Positions 1 to 7,133 of a stretch of DNA of 31,125 nt are shown here, in pieces. The stretch lies in NCBI GenBank assembly GCA_035266845.1, contig DATFMP010000073.1:1-31125 (forward strand). Direction: 5' to 3'. Each line of letters starts with the position of its first letter. Positions within the stretch are counted from its first letter, which is position 1. A program made the translations under genes and the position numbers. The notes beneath the pieces are model-generated. The model did no database searches. It was not told the DNA's origin and saw only the letters and a program-made list of their open reading frames with translations. The DNA is from DATFMP01 sp035266845. Its GTDB lineage: Bacteria > SAR324 > JACQKK01.

Positions 1-362
1 CCCGCCGTGGGGCCATGATCGGTTGCGGTGCCCATGCGCGTTCGCCTCGTGCCAGCCCGGCGGACGCTGCTTCCCCCGCCGACGTGTGCTCCCCCCGGTC
101 AATCTAGCACAGCAGCGCCGCCGTTCAACCGGCGCGCCGCCCGCGGGCACGGCAGGCCCCTTGTTCCGTCTCGGCCCGGGCAACCCGTCGCGTTGGCGCT
201 CCGTTTGGCCGTACCCGGCGCTCTCCCGACCCTGTTTGCGGGTGTGGCTGCGCCGGCCTTGGTGCGGATCCGTATGGGGGCGTGGGGGCCTTCCGCCCCC
301 GCAGCGGGGTGCTTGTGACTTCAAGCGGCCCAGCCGCTTGAAAGCCCGTTTCCGGACAGAAC
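1..362. other. Non-coding flank downstream of the VWA gene
   Basis: No credible gene is seen here. The open frames on the plus strand are Arg/Pro/Ala-rich and match no family I know, as expected for stop-poor high-GC DNA. The stretch holds two inverted repeats: a 6-bp G/C stem (276-281 with 295-300) and the stronger hairpin at 320-342, listed separately. The remainder (1-270) shows nothing recognisable. A gene cut by the left window edge cannot be excluded. Confidence 0.5.
320..342 (-). terminator. Hairpin after the VWA gene, putative terminator
   Basis: A 9-bp perfect inverted repeat (TTCAAGCGG / CCGCTTGAA, extendable to 10 bp) begins 20 nt beyond the VWA stop codon. Its position suits transcription termination of the MoxR-VWA operon. 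There is no T-tract on the minus strand after the stem, so it may be a weak or Rho-assisted terminator or a 3' stabilising stem. Confidence 0.45.
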
Positions 363-1367
363 CTAGCGCACGCGCCGCAGGGCGTTCATGAGCTGGCCCA
401 GGTGGGTGGCCGGGTGGTAGTGCCCCCGGAACTTCTTCACGAACGTCTCGCGCCCGTGCTCCAGCACGGAGGGGCGCTCCTCGCAGCAGAACCAGTAGAT
501 GCGGTTGCCACGAACCTGGGAGGCCTGGCAGATGCGGTCGATGCCGTCGAAGTCGCCGAAGGCCAGCACCACGCGGCCCTTGAACTGCCACTCGCGCTCC
601 GCCTCGGGCAGGACCTCCCATTCGCCGTCCAGCTTGCGCGAGTGGATGATGAAGTTGGGGGCGTCGTAGATCTCGCAATCGCCCAACTCTTCCGCGATGC
701 GGGCGATGGAGCCGAACAGGCGCGCCTGGTGCTCGCAGGAGGGCGAGGTATCCAGCACCACGGCGACCTTGCGCTTCTCGCGGGTCATGCGGCACTGGCC
801 GATCAGGCGGCCCGTGAAGCGCCGCCGGATCAGCTCGTTCATGTCCCATTCCTCGTCGCCCTCGCTGGGCAGATCCGCGCTGTCCTCCGCCACCTTGGAG
901 ATCATGCGCGCGAAGCGCGTGGCCAGGTTGCGCAGGTAGTGCCCCTCCAGGCCAAAGGCCTGCGGCGCCTCGCCCAGGTTGAGGGCCCCGCGACGCCGTT
1001 TGCGCTCCTCCTCGCGGCGGCGCTGCTCCACCTCGTCGGGAATCTCCAGGCTCAGCTCGTCGGGCGGCTCGGCATCGGCGGCATCGTCCGCCTCCCCCGC
1101 CTGGGCGTCTCCGTCCGGCTCGCCATCGGCGTTGCCGGGCTGGGGAGTGCCTCCGCCCTGGGCCTGTGCTTCGCCGTCATCGTCGGGCGCGGCCTCGTCA
1201 CCGTCCTCGGCTTCGGCCATGGCGTCCGCATCGGCGTCGTCGGTCTCGCCCAGCCGCTCGCCCTCGTCTCCGTCATCGTCGCGCCGCACGCGCCGCCGGG
1301 AGGGCGGTTGCTCGCTCCACACCCAGCCCGGGATGCGCCGCAGCCACTCGCGCCGGATCTCCGCCAT
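363..1367 (-). CDS. VWA-domain protein (MoxR partner)
   Basis: A 334-aa protein. An N-terminal basic stretch is followed by a very acidic, Asp/Glu/Ala/Gly-rich linker (about residues 30-102), a charged helix (113-126) and a C-terminal von Willebrand factor A fold. The MIDAS metal motif DxSxS is intact (D206, S208, S210, in VVLDTSPS), so metal-dependent ligand or protein binding is expected. VWA proteins encoded beside MoxR ATPases act as substrate adaptors (BatA, CoxE and ViaA types). The ATG start is fixed by a TGATG overlap with the stop codon of the ATPase, which implies translational coupling. No signal peptide or membrane segment is seen, so it is probably cytoplasmic. The function of the pair is unknown; the chaperone-adaptor role is inference from family context. 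Confidence 0.85.
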   Translation of the reverse strand: MAEIRREWLRRIPGWVWSEQPPSRRRVRRDDDGDEGERLGETDDADADAMAEAEDGDEAAPDDDGEAQAQGGGTPQPGNADGEPDGDAQAGEADDAADAEPPDELSLEIPDEVEQRRREEERKRRRGALNLGEAPQAFGLEGHYLRNLATRFARMISKVAEDSADLPSEGDEEWDMNELIRRRFTGRLIGQCRMTREKRKVAVVLDTSPSCEHQARLFGSIARIAEELGDCEIYDAPNFIIHSRKLDGEWEVLPEAEREWQFKGRVVLAFGDFDGIDRICQASQVRGNRIYWFCCEERPSVLEHGRETFVKKFRGHYHPATHLGQLMNALRRVR

Positions 1368-3340
1368 CAGGCCTCCCGCACGGTCTTGCGCATGTAGAGC
1401 TTCAGGCCCTCGCGCTTGATCCTGGCCAGGTCCGTCTGCACTTCGTGCAGGCCGAAGATACCGCCGTCCTCCACCGCGGGCGGGAACTCGCCGTTCTTGG
1501 CTACGAAGTGCGTCAGCTCCGATTCGATGTGCGCCACGTGGCCGTCGTAGTAGTCCAGCGCCGGCTGCGTAAGGCTGCGGTAGAGCTGGATGGATTCGGC
1601 CTCCTCCTTGCTCGCCGGTGCCTCGTTGTCCGGCTTGAACTCCGGCGCGGCCAGCACGCTGCCCAGCACGGTGAGGTTGCGGTAGTCGCAGGTGACACGA
1701 CCCCACACGCCCAGGTTGCGCCCGATCAGCAGCCCGAACCACTCGCGCAGGTGCCGGAAGTCCCGCAGCACGAACAGGTAGTCCGCGCGCAGTTGCTCGT
1801 TGGTGGGCAGGCCGCCCTGGCCGGCCTCGGCCCCCAGGTCGCGCTCCGCCGCCAGGGCCACGGCGATAGCCCCGCGCGGGCCGTAGAGGAACTCCCACAG
1901 CTCACGGGTCTCCGGGTAGTCCCGCGCCACCACCTCCAGCAGCTCCGGAGTCCAGCGCAGCTTGAGGGTGCGGTAGCGCATCAGCATCTCCGCGGACGTC
2001 AGCGAGTAGATGCGGCAACGGTCGGGGTCTTCCGGCGCGTTGCTCTGCGCGGCGGCCTTGAAGTCCAGCAGCATGGCCGGTGTCACCGCGCCGCCGTGGC
2101 GTGCCTCCAGCAGCAGCTCGCCGCCATCCTGGAGGATGCGCGCCCATTCCTCCGGCCGCTCGAAGTTGAGCGCCTCGAACACGATGATCTCCGAGTCTCC
2201 CACCTGCGCGATGCGCAGGTCCGCCGGGTCGTCCGCGGTGGGCGCCGTGCCGGGCCGCGAGAGCAGCGCGCGGGCCACGCCGTCGTAGCCCGATTCGCTG
2301 CGCTTCACCACGCCGTAGACGCGCTCCGGCTCGGCGGTCACCTCGCGCTCGGGAATCTGCGTGAGCCAGCTCCGCTCCAGGTGGGGCATGGCCGGGTGTG
2401 TGCCCGGCATGGGGGTGTCCACCTCGCCCGGCGCATACTGCTGCACGTTGAGCACCGGGCGGTTCTCGCCGAGCTGGAAGTCGGCGCTGGGCAGGGGCAG
2501 GTCTTCGGCGGACTTGAGCAGCTCGTGGTCGTCCCAGTTCTTGCTGACGAACTGGAACACCAGCCGGTTCCAGTCCGCGTGCGCACCCAGCAGGTCGGTG
2601 GCGTCCAGCAGTTGCCGCAGCTCCTGGATGGTCACCGGCTTGGACAGGTTGACCAGCTGCGAGCGGCGGTACAGCGTGACGGCCGCGGGGATGTAGTGGT
2701 GGTCGCCGTGCGTATCGCGCAGGGCCTGCTCCACCAGGAACGCCGGCGGCGGCTTCAGCTCCAGCAGCGGCAGCCGCCGCAGCAGGGGCTCGGAGAGCTC
2801 GCGCTCGTCGTTCAGCGTCACGAACACCACCAGGTTGGGCTGGTGGGCGCGCACCTCGCTGCCCGGCACGGAGACGCGCCCGTTCTGCAGGAAGTCAAGC
2901 AGGAACGCGTCCGTGGAGGGGTGCGTCTTGTCCCACTCGTCCAGCACCAGTGCCGTGGGGTGCTGCTGGCTGCTCTCGGCCGCCTGGGGCAGCACGCCCC
3001 GCTGCGTGCGGAAGCCGCTGGGCTGCCCCGCGTCGGGCAGGATGGTCTGGTACAGCTCCTCCTTGCGGCAGCCCGGGAAGGCCTGGAAGAAGTAGGTCTG
3101 CCGCTCGTGCACCTGCCCCAGCGCCTCGGCCAGGAAGGTCTTGCCCGATCCGGCTGGACCGGTGAGGAAGGCCCCACCGCAGGGCTTGGTGTTCAGGGCG
3201 GCCTGCACCTGCCACGCCAGTTCCTCGGTGATGCGGTATCCGACGTCGCTCAGTTGCTCTCTCAAGCTCGGCATAAGCTCGCGCACGAATGCGGCGGGTT
3301 GGGTCTCACGGGAGGCAGCGCGGGTGCGCCGCGTTTCCAT
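1367..3340 (-). CDS. MoxR-type AAA+ ATPase with large C-terminal extension
   Basis: A 657-aa protein from ATG at 3340. Residues about 30-210 form an AAA+ core: Walker A GPAGSGKT (61-68), Walker B LVLDEW (131-136), sensor-1 Asn in VTLNDE (N177) and an arginine pair after it (R188/R189). Typical MoxR proteins are about 320 aa; here about 440 residues follow the core and match no domain I recognise. Immediately downstream is a VWA gene, the classic MoxR partner, overlapping by one base. A TACAAT box lies just before ATG 3340, so translation may instead begin at ATG 3274 (MPSLREQL), which leaves the core intact. The frame stays open upstream to 3598, but that part is repeat-derived Pro/Ala/Gly sequence. 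Probable role: ATP-driven remodelling of a target presented by the VWA protein (inference). Confidence 0.85.
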   Translation of the reverse strand: METRRTRAASRETQPAAFVRELMPSLREQLSDVGYRITEELAWQVQAALNTKPCGGAFLTGPAGSGKTFLAEALGQVHERQTYFFQAFPGCRKEELYQTILPDAGQPSGFRTQRGVLPQAAESSQQHPTALVLDEWDKTHPSTDAFLLDFLQNGRVSVPGSEVRAHQPNLVVFVTLNDERELSEPLLRRLPLLELKPPPAFLVEQALRDTHGDHHYIPAAVTLYRRSQLVNLSKPVTIQELRQLLDATDLLGAHADWNRLVFQFVSKNWDDHELLKSAEDLPLPSADFQLGENRPVLNVQQYAPGEVDTPMPGTHPAMPHLERSWLTQIPEREVTAEPERVYGVVKRSESGYDGVARALLSRPGTAPTADDPADLRIAQVGDSEIIVFEALNFERPEEWARILQDGGELLLEARHGGAVTPAMLLDFKAAAQSNAPEDPDRCRIYSLTSAEMLMRYRTLKLRWTPELLEVVARDYPETRELWEFLYGPRGAIAVALAAERDLGAEAGQGGLPTNEQLRADYLFVLRDFRHLREWFGLLIGRNLGVWGRVTCDYRNLTVLGSVLAAPEFKPDNEAPASKEEAESIQLYRSLTQPALDYYDGHVAHIESELTHFVAKNGEFPPAVEDGGIFGLHEVQTDLARIKREGLKLYMRKTVREA

Positions 3341-3342
3341 CG

Positions 3343-3376
3343 ATTGTACCACACGCTTGCCGGGGGACGGGCAAGC
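3343..3376 (-). promoter_or_regulatory. TACAAT box and inverted repeat before the ATPase gene
   Basis: On the minus strand TACAAT (3348-3343) resembles a sigma70 -10 box (5/6). Upstream of it, a 7-bp inverted repeat (GCTTGCC 3355-3361 with GGCAAGC 3370-3376, 8-nt loop) covers where the spacer and -35 would lie. No convincing -35 hexamer is present. This could be an operator overlapping an activator-dependent promoter, or a terminator-like stem from the upstream gene. Confidence 0.3.
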
Positions 3377-3438
3377 GGCGCACGGGTGCGTTGTGCAGCC
3401 GGCGGCTCCGCCGCTCTGCGCGCAGGCCAGTTGCGCGG

Positions 3439-3475
3439 CCGGCGGTGCCGCACCCGGCGGTGCCGCACCCGGCGG
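3439..3475. repeat. 15-bp tandem repeat, 2.5 copies
   Basis: CCGGCGGTGCCGCAC occurs at 3439-3453 and 3454-3468, followed by a partial copy CCGGCGG (3469-3475). It ends one base before the stop codon of the receiver-CNB gene, in the gap before the ATPase gene. The perfect copies suggest recent slippage. Confidence 0.8.
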
Positions 3476-3476
3476 A

Positions 3477-4343
3477 TCAGTCTTGGTGCTGGGACGTGTA
3501 GGTGCGCAGCTTCTTGGTGACCAGGATCGCGATCTTGCGGAACAGCTTGAGTGCGAGAATATCGTTGATATCGTTGATGATCTGGTCGTTGACCTCAATG
3601 ATCATCGTGTCGCCCTTGGCGCGGGCATCAGCCGAGCGCGGCTCCTGATCCACCAGGGCCATCTCGCCGAAGCAGTCGCCCGCGTTCATGGTGGCCAGGG
3701 TTTCCGTGCCCTGCTCCCGGTGCTTGATGATCTCCACCAGCCCCATGATGAGCACGTACAGCCGGTCGCCCTTCTCGCCCTCGTTGAAGATGGTCTCGCC
3801 GTCCTGGTACTTGCGCGTATGGCAGATCTTCAGCAGGCGCACCAGCTCCAAGTCCGTAAAGTCGGAGAAGAACTCGATGCGGCGCACCTTGTTGAGGGTC
3901 TCCTTGAGGTTCGTGGAGACCTTGCCCATCGAATCTTTGAGAGAGCGCTCCAGGCTGTTGATATCGAACGGCTTGGAGAGATAGCCCAGGATGCCGGCCT
4001 CGATCCCCCGCCGGCGGCTCTCGGTGTCCAGGTGGTTGGACATCAGCACGAAGCGCGTGTTGGCCGTGGCCGGATCGCGCCGGATGCTCTTCACCAGCTC
4101 GAACACGTCCTCGTTCTCGATGTTCTGCTCCACCAGCACGATGCTGGCGGCGTGCTGCGCCAGAAGCTGGGGCACGTGTTGCGTCGTGCTCGCCTCCCGG
4201 ATTTCCTCCACCGTCTGGATGCTGCGCAGCGCTGCCTTCAGCAGGGCGCGGCTCTCCGGCTGGTTGTCGATCAGCAGCACGCTGAGTGCCTGCCGGGGCT
4301 TGACCGGCCGGTTCTCCGGATTGATCAGCGGCGATTCTGTCAT
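3477..4343 (-). CDS. Receiver-like + cyclic-nucleotide-binding domain protein
   Basis: A 288-aa cytoplasmic protein with two domains. Residues about 20-135 are a CheY-like receiver (LLIDNQ at the first acidic site, S102, and K124 in LSKPF). The expected phospho-acceptor Asp is Glu (E72, in IVLVEQN), so phosphorylation is doubtful and the domain may be locked in an active-like state. Residues about 157-280 form a CNB domain with the phosphate-binding cassette FGEMAL...RSA (G226, E227, R236, A238), as in cAMP- or cGMP-binding proteins. There is no HTH, unlike CRP, so it should signal through protein contact. It lies 136 nt upstream of the MoxR ATPase on the same strand and may report a nucleotide signal to the ATPase/VWA pair (inference). 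The ATG start follows an AT-rich leader. Confidence 0.85.
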   Translation of the reverse strand: MTESPLINPENRPVKPRQALSVLLIDNQPESRALLKAALRSIQTVEEIREASTTQHVPQLLAQHAASIVLVEQNIENEDVFELVKSIRRDPATANTRFVLMSNHLDTESRRRGIEAGILGYLSKPFDINSLERSLKDSMGKVSTNLKETLNKVRRIEFFSDFTDLELVRLLKICHTRKYQDGETIFNEGEKGDRLYVLIMGLVEIIKHREQGTETLATMNAGDCFGEMALVDQEPRSADARAKGDTMIIEVNDQIINDINDILALKLFRKIAILVTKKLRTYTSQHQD

Positions 4344-4678
4344 GCTGGCTACCTGGCTGGTTGCTGGCCCCCCGCATCGGGCGCGGCGATCCCTGCCTCG
4401 CCGACTGGACCTTTACCTGCTATCAGATCATACACTTACGTCAGAATCCATATGAAAGCAAACCACTACACTCTTATGTAACGCCGGCATTCGGATATGG
4501 ATACCAAATCCCGTTGCCAAGCGGCGTCATTGCGGGCTGCTCCACACGCATCGGTGGCAGGGCCGCCCGCATAGGCGTTTGCGCTGTACGCAACCATGCA
4601 AGAGCCCGGCCTGATCGGCCATGGAGGAGGTGGACGGGGGGCGGGTGAGTATCAGGGCCCGGTGAGGGCCCAGTTACA
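4344..4678. other. 335-nt intergenic region with an AT-rich island
   Basis: No gene is seen between the receiver-CNB start and the SCO1 stop. About 4418-4515 is markedly richer in A/T than its surroundings and probably holds the promoter of the receiver-CNB gene. A TATGAT box (minus strand, 4432-4427) is the best -10 candidate, but no good -35 lies at the right distance. The SCO1-proximal end contains a hairpin (4655-4671), listed separately. Confidence 0.5.
4655..4671 (-). terminator. Hairpin after SCO1
   Basis: GGGCCC - 5-nt loop - GGGCCC starts 7 nt beyond the SCO1 stop codon. It has a short G/C stem and no T-tract, consistent with the T-poor hairpins found after other genes here. It is a plausible terminator of the two-gene SCO1 unit. 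Confidence 0.4.
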
Positions 4679-5281
4679 TCAGGACTTGCCGGCCAGCACG
4701 GCCTTGACCCCGGCGACCAGGAGGTCGCGTTTCACCTCGGGGGAGAACAGGTAGCGCACCTTGCCCTGCGGGTCGATCAGGTAGATGAATGCCAGGTGAT
4801 CCACGTCGTGCGAGTTCCCGGCGCTGTCCTCGTGCACGTGGAACTTGCTCATGTATTGGTCGGAGGTGCGTTTCAGCTCCTGGGGACTGCCGGTGAGGCC
4901 CACGAATGTGGGGTCGAACGCAGCCATCCATGTCTTCAGCGCCGCTGGTGTATCGCGTTTGGGATCCACGGAGATGAAAACCGCCTGCATCCGCGCCCCA
5001 TCCGGCCCCAGCTTGTGCTTAACCGTCTTGAACAGGGCCACCGTGGCCGGGCACACGTCATCGCAATGCGTATAGCCAAACGTCAGCAGCACCGCCTTGC
5101 CGCGGAACTGCTTGAGGCTGGTGTGGCCGCCGTCCTGGTTGGTCAGCGTGAAGTCGCCGCCGATGGGGTAGTTGCCCACGGCGTAGTCGTCCAGCTTCAG
5201 CGGGGCCGCGGGCAGGTTGGTGCTCAGGGTGAGCACCCCCAGCGACAGCAGCAACAGCGCGATCGGTCGAACGAATCTCAT
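4679..5281 (-). CDS. SCO1/SenC-family copper chaperone (thioredoxin fold)
   Basis: A 200-aa protein with an N-terminal hydrophobic signal/anchor (residues 7-25) and a thioredoxin-like domain. The copper-binding CxxxC is present (C73 and C77, in THCDDVCP), as is the conserved distal His (H162, in DVDHLAF); together these are the SCO Cu ligands. SCO proteins deliver copper to the CuA site of cytochrome c oxidase subunit II, or act as periplasmic thiol-disulfide reductants. No oxidase genes are in the window, so the target cannot be assigned. The length is normal for the family. It lies 26 nt downstream of a membrane-anchored protein gene, probably in one transcript. Confidence 0.93.
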   Translation of the reverse strand: MRFVRPIALLLLSLGVLTLSTNLPAAPLKLDDYAVGNYPIGGDFTLTNQDGGHTSLKQFRGKAVLLTFGYTHCDDVCPATVALFKTVKHKLGPDGARMQAVFISVDPKRDTPAALKTWMAAFDPTFVGLTGSPQELKRTSDQYMSKFHVHEDSAGNSHDVDHLAFIYLIDPQGKVRYLFSPEVKRDLLVAGVKAVLAGKS

Positions 5282-5307
5282 GGGGCGGCGGAAGCGAGGG
5301 TTGTGAG

Positions 5308-5745
5308 CTAGTGGCAGAAGAACAGGCCGGCGTTGCGCACGGTGAGGCGCACGAACGGCTGTGCCCGCAGTCGGTCGAGTCCGGCGGGCCCCGCGGCGCC
5401 CAGCCGCACGACCACCGTGCCGGGGAAGATGCCCGTGCGCTGCACGCGCTGCATCCCGGCACCGCGCAGGAAGTGCCGCACCTGGGCCGGGTCCGCACTG
5501 TCGGTGAGGAACACCACGTACTCGTCCGCATCGTCGCCGGGCAGGCTGGCCAGGAACAGCTCCTGGTAGGGCGCGATGAACGCGGCCAGCGCCTCCTTGA
5601 CCGCCTTGTTGTGCGGCACCCAGCGCTCGGCGGTCAGCGCCAGCCCCACCACCAGCGACAGCACCACGGCCACGCCGACCAGCGCGACGTACGCACGTGA
5701 GCTCAGCGGCCGGGCGTAGGGATTGGCGGGCAGATCGGGCTGCAT
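5308..5745 (-). CDS. Membrane-anchored protein of unknown function, upstream of SCO1
   Basis: A 145-aa protein from ATG 5745, chosen because AAAGGA lies upstream of it and the longer frame to 5853 is low-complexity. One transmembrane segment (about residues 17-38) follows a short cytoplasmic N-terminus, leaving about 105 residues that are probably periplasmic. The sequence ends in Phe-Phe-Cys-His, a possible metal-ligand pair, but this is speculative. I do not recognise the family. The 26-nt gap to SCO1 suggests co-expression and a link to copper delivery or oxidase assembly. A divergent acyl-CoA dehydrogenase gene begins 180 nt upstream. Confidence 0.7.
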   Translation of the reverse strand: MQPDLPANPYARPLSSRAYVALVGVAVVLSLVVGLALTAERWVPHNKAVKEALAAFIAPYQELFLASLPGDDADEYVVFLTDSADPAQVRHFLRGAGMQRVQRTGIFPGTVVVRLGAAGPAGLDRLRAQPFVRLTVRNAGLFFCH

Positions 5746-5925
5746 CGGTGCGAGCGGTTCCTTTTTAGAACGCGCGGCGCACGCGGAGCCAAGCTTGTCG
5801 CCGGGCGGCCCCTTGTGGCATGGGTGTAGGGACCGCGACCGGCGCGGCTCCACGCGCCACGCCTGCCTTTCAGCCTAACACAATGCACCCGGTGGGCAAC
5901 CGGGGCGCACCATACGGGGACGGCC

Positions 5926-7092
5926 ATGGACTTCCGCTGGTCCGACGAACAGGAATCGATCCGCCAGGGCGTCCGGCGCCTGGTCGCCCGCTTTGATGAC
6001 GACTACTGGCTAGGCCGGGAACGGAAGCATGCGTTCCCTGAGGAATTCTATCAGGCCATGGCCGATGGCGGCTGGCTGGGCATCGCCATGCCGGAGGAAT
6101 ACGGCGGCGCGGGCATGGGCATCGCGGAGGCAGCCATCGTGCTGCAGGAGGCAGCAGCCTCCGGCGGCTGCATGCAGGCGGCTTCGGCCATCCACATGAA
6201 CATCTTCGGCGTCAACCCGCTGCTGGTCTACGGCACGGAAGAGCAGAAGCGGCGCCACCTGCCGGGCGTCATCAAGGGCGAGACCAAGGTGGCCTTCGGC
6301 GTGACGGAGCCGGACGTGGGCCTGGACACCACGCACCTGAAGACGCGTGCCGTGAAGGAGAACGAGCACTACCGCGTCAACGGCCGCAAGGTGTGGATCT
6401 CCACCGCGCAGGTGGCCAAGAAGATTCTGCTGCTCACGCGCACCACGCCCATCGAGGAGGTCTCCAAGCCCACCGAGGGGCTGACGCTGTTCTTCACCGA
6501 TCTCAACCGCGATGCCATCGAGGTGCGTGAGATCGAGAAGTGCGGGCGCGCCGCGGTGGACTCCAACGAGCTGTTCATCGACGACCTGATCGTGCCCGCG
6601 GAAGACCTGGTGGGTGAGGAGGGCAAGGGCTTCCACCAGATCCTGCACGGCCTGAACCCCGAGCGCATCCTCAATGCCGCGGAGTCCATCGGCATGGGCC
6701 GCGTGGCGCTGGACCGCGCCACGCGCTACGCGAAGGAGCGCGTGGTGTTCGGCCGCCCCATCGGGCAGAACCAGGCCATCCAGCACCCCCTGGCGCGGTG
6801 CTGGATGGAGCTGGAAGCCGCCGAGTTGCTCACCTACAAGGCCGCGTGGCTCTACGATACGGGGCAGTCCTGCGGGGCGGAGGCCAACGCCGCCAAGTAC
6901 CTGGCCGCCGAGGCCGGCTTCCGTGCCGCCGACCAAGCCATGCAGACCCTGGGCGGCATGGGCTACGCCAAGGAATTCCACGTGGAGCGCTACTGGCGGG
7001 AATCCAAGATGCTGCGCATCGCGCCGGTCAGCCCGGAGCTGATCCACTGCTACATCGCCGAGCGCGTGCTGGGTCTGCCCAAGAGCTACTAG
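5926..7092 (+). CDS. Acyl-CoA dehydrogenase
   Basis: A 388-aa FAD flavoprotein of the usual family length. It carries the N-terminal helical domain, the beta-domain signature (AFGVTEPDVG, 123-132; VWIST, 156-160) and the C-terminal helical domain (ERVVFGRPI; TLGGMGYAKEF; VERYWRESKMLRI). The usual catalytic Glu of the C-terminal EGT motif is absent: the sequence there reads RIAPVSPELI. A Glu is present instead at E246 (NPERI) in the helix-G position used by isovaleryl-CoA and long-chain acyl-CoA dehydrogenases, so activity is expected. The substrate is probably a branched or fatty acyl-CoA (inference). It is a single gene with GGGGA before the ATG, converging on the CsgG-like array. Confidence 0.93.
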   Translation: MDFRWSDEQESIRQGVRRLVARFDDDYWLGRERKHAFPEEFYQAMADGGWLGIAMPEEYGGAGMGIAEAAIVLQEAAASGGCMQAASAIHMNIFGVNPLLVYGTEEQKRRHLPGVIKGETKVAFGVTEPDVGLDTTHLKTRAVKENEHYRVNGRKVWISTAQVAKKILLLTRTTPIEEVSKPTEGLTLFFTDLNRDAIEVREIEKCGRAAVDSNELFIDDLIVPAEDLVGEEGKGFHQILHGLNPERILNAAESIGMGRVALDRATRYAKERVVFGRPIGQNQAIQHPLARCWMELEAAELLTYKAAWLYDTGQSCGAEANAAKYLAAEAGFRAADQAMQTLGGMGYAKEFHVERYWRESKMLRIAPVSPELIHCYIAERVLGLPKSY

Positions 7093-7102
7093 GGGGCCGA
7101 AG

Positions 7103-7120
7103 CCGGGCCTGCAGGCCCGG
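7103..7120. terminator. Bidirectional hairpin between convergent genes
   Basis: CCGGGCC - TGCA - GGCCCGG is a perfect 18-bp palindrome. It lies 10 nt past the acyl-CoA dehydrogenase stop and 13 nt past the stop of the opposing CsgG-like lipoprotein gene. The position between two convergent ends supports a shared terminator despite the lack of T-tracts. Confidence 0.6.
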
Positions 7121-7133
7121 TAGCCGCTGAAGT

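Noticed and set aside
23..391. Two overlapping plus-strand frames at the left edge
   Set aside because: They are Arg/Pro/Cys-rich with no family resemblance and no ribosome site, and one runs into the VWA gene.
3439..3475. CRISPR-like repeat
   Set aside because: The repeats are directly adjacent with no spacers and only 2.5 copies, so it is a simple tandem repeat.
1166..3520. Long plus-strand frame antisense to the MoxR and VWA genes
   Set aside because: It is a shadow of the minus-strand ATPase; it is compositionally biased, has no motifs and crosses two real genes.
4452..4481. Nine-codon frame as a leader peptide
   Set aside because: It has no ribosome site, points away from the receiver-CNB gene and has no downstream partner on its strand.
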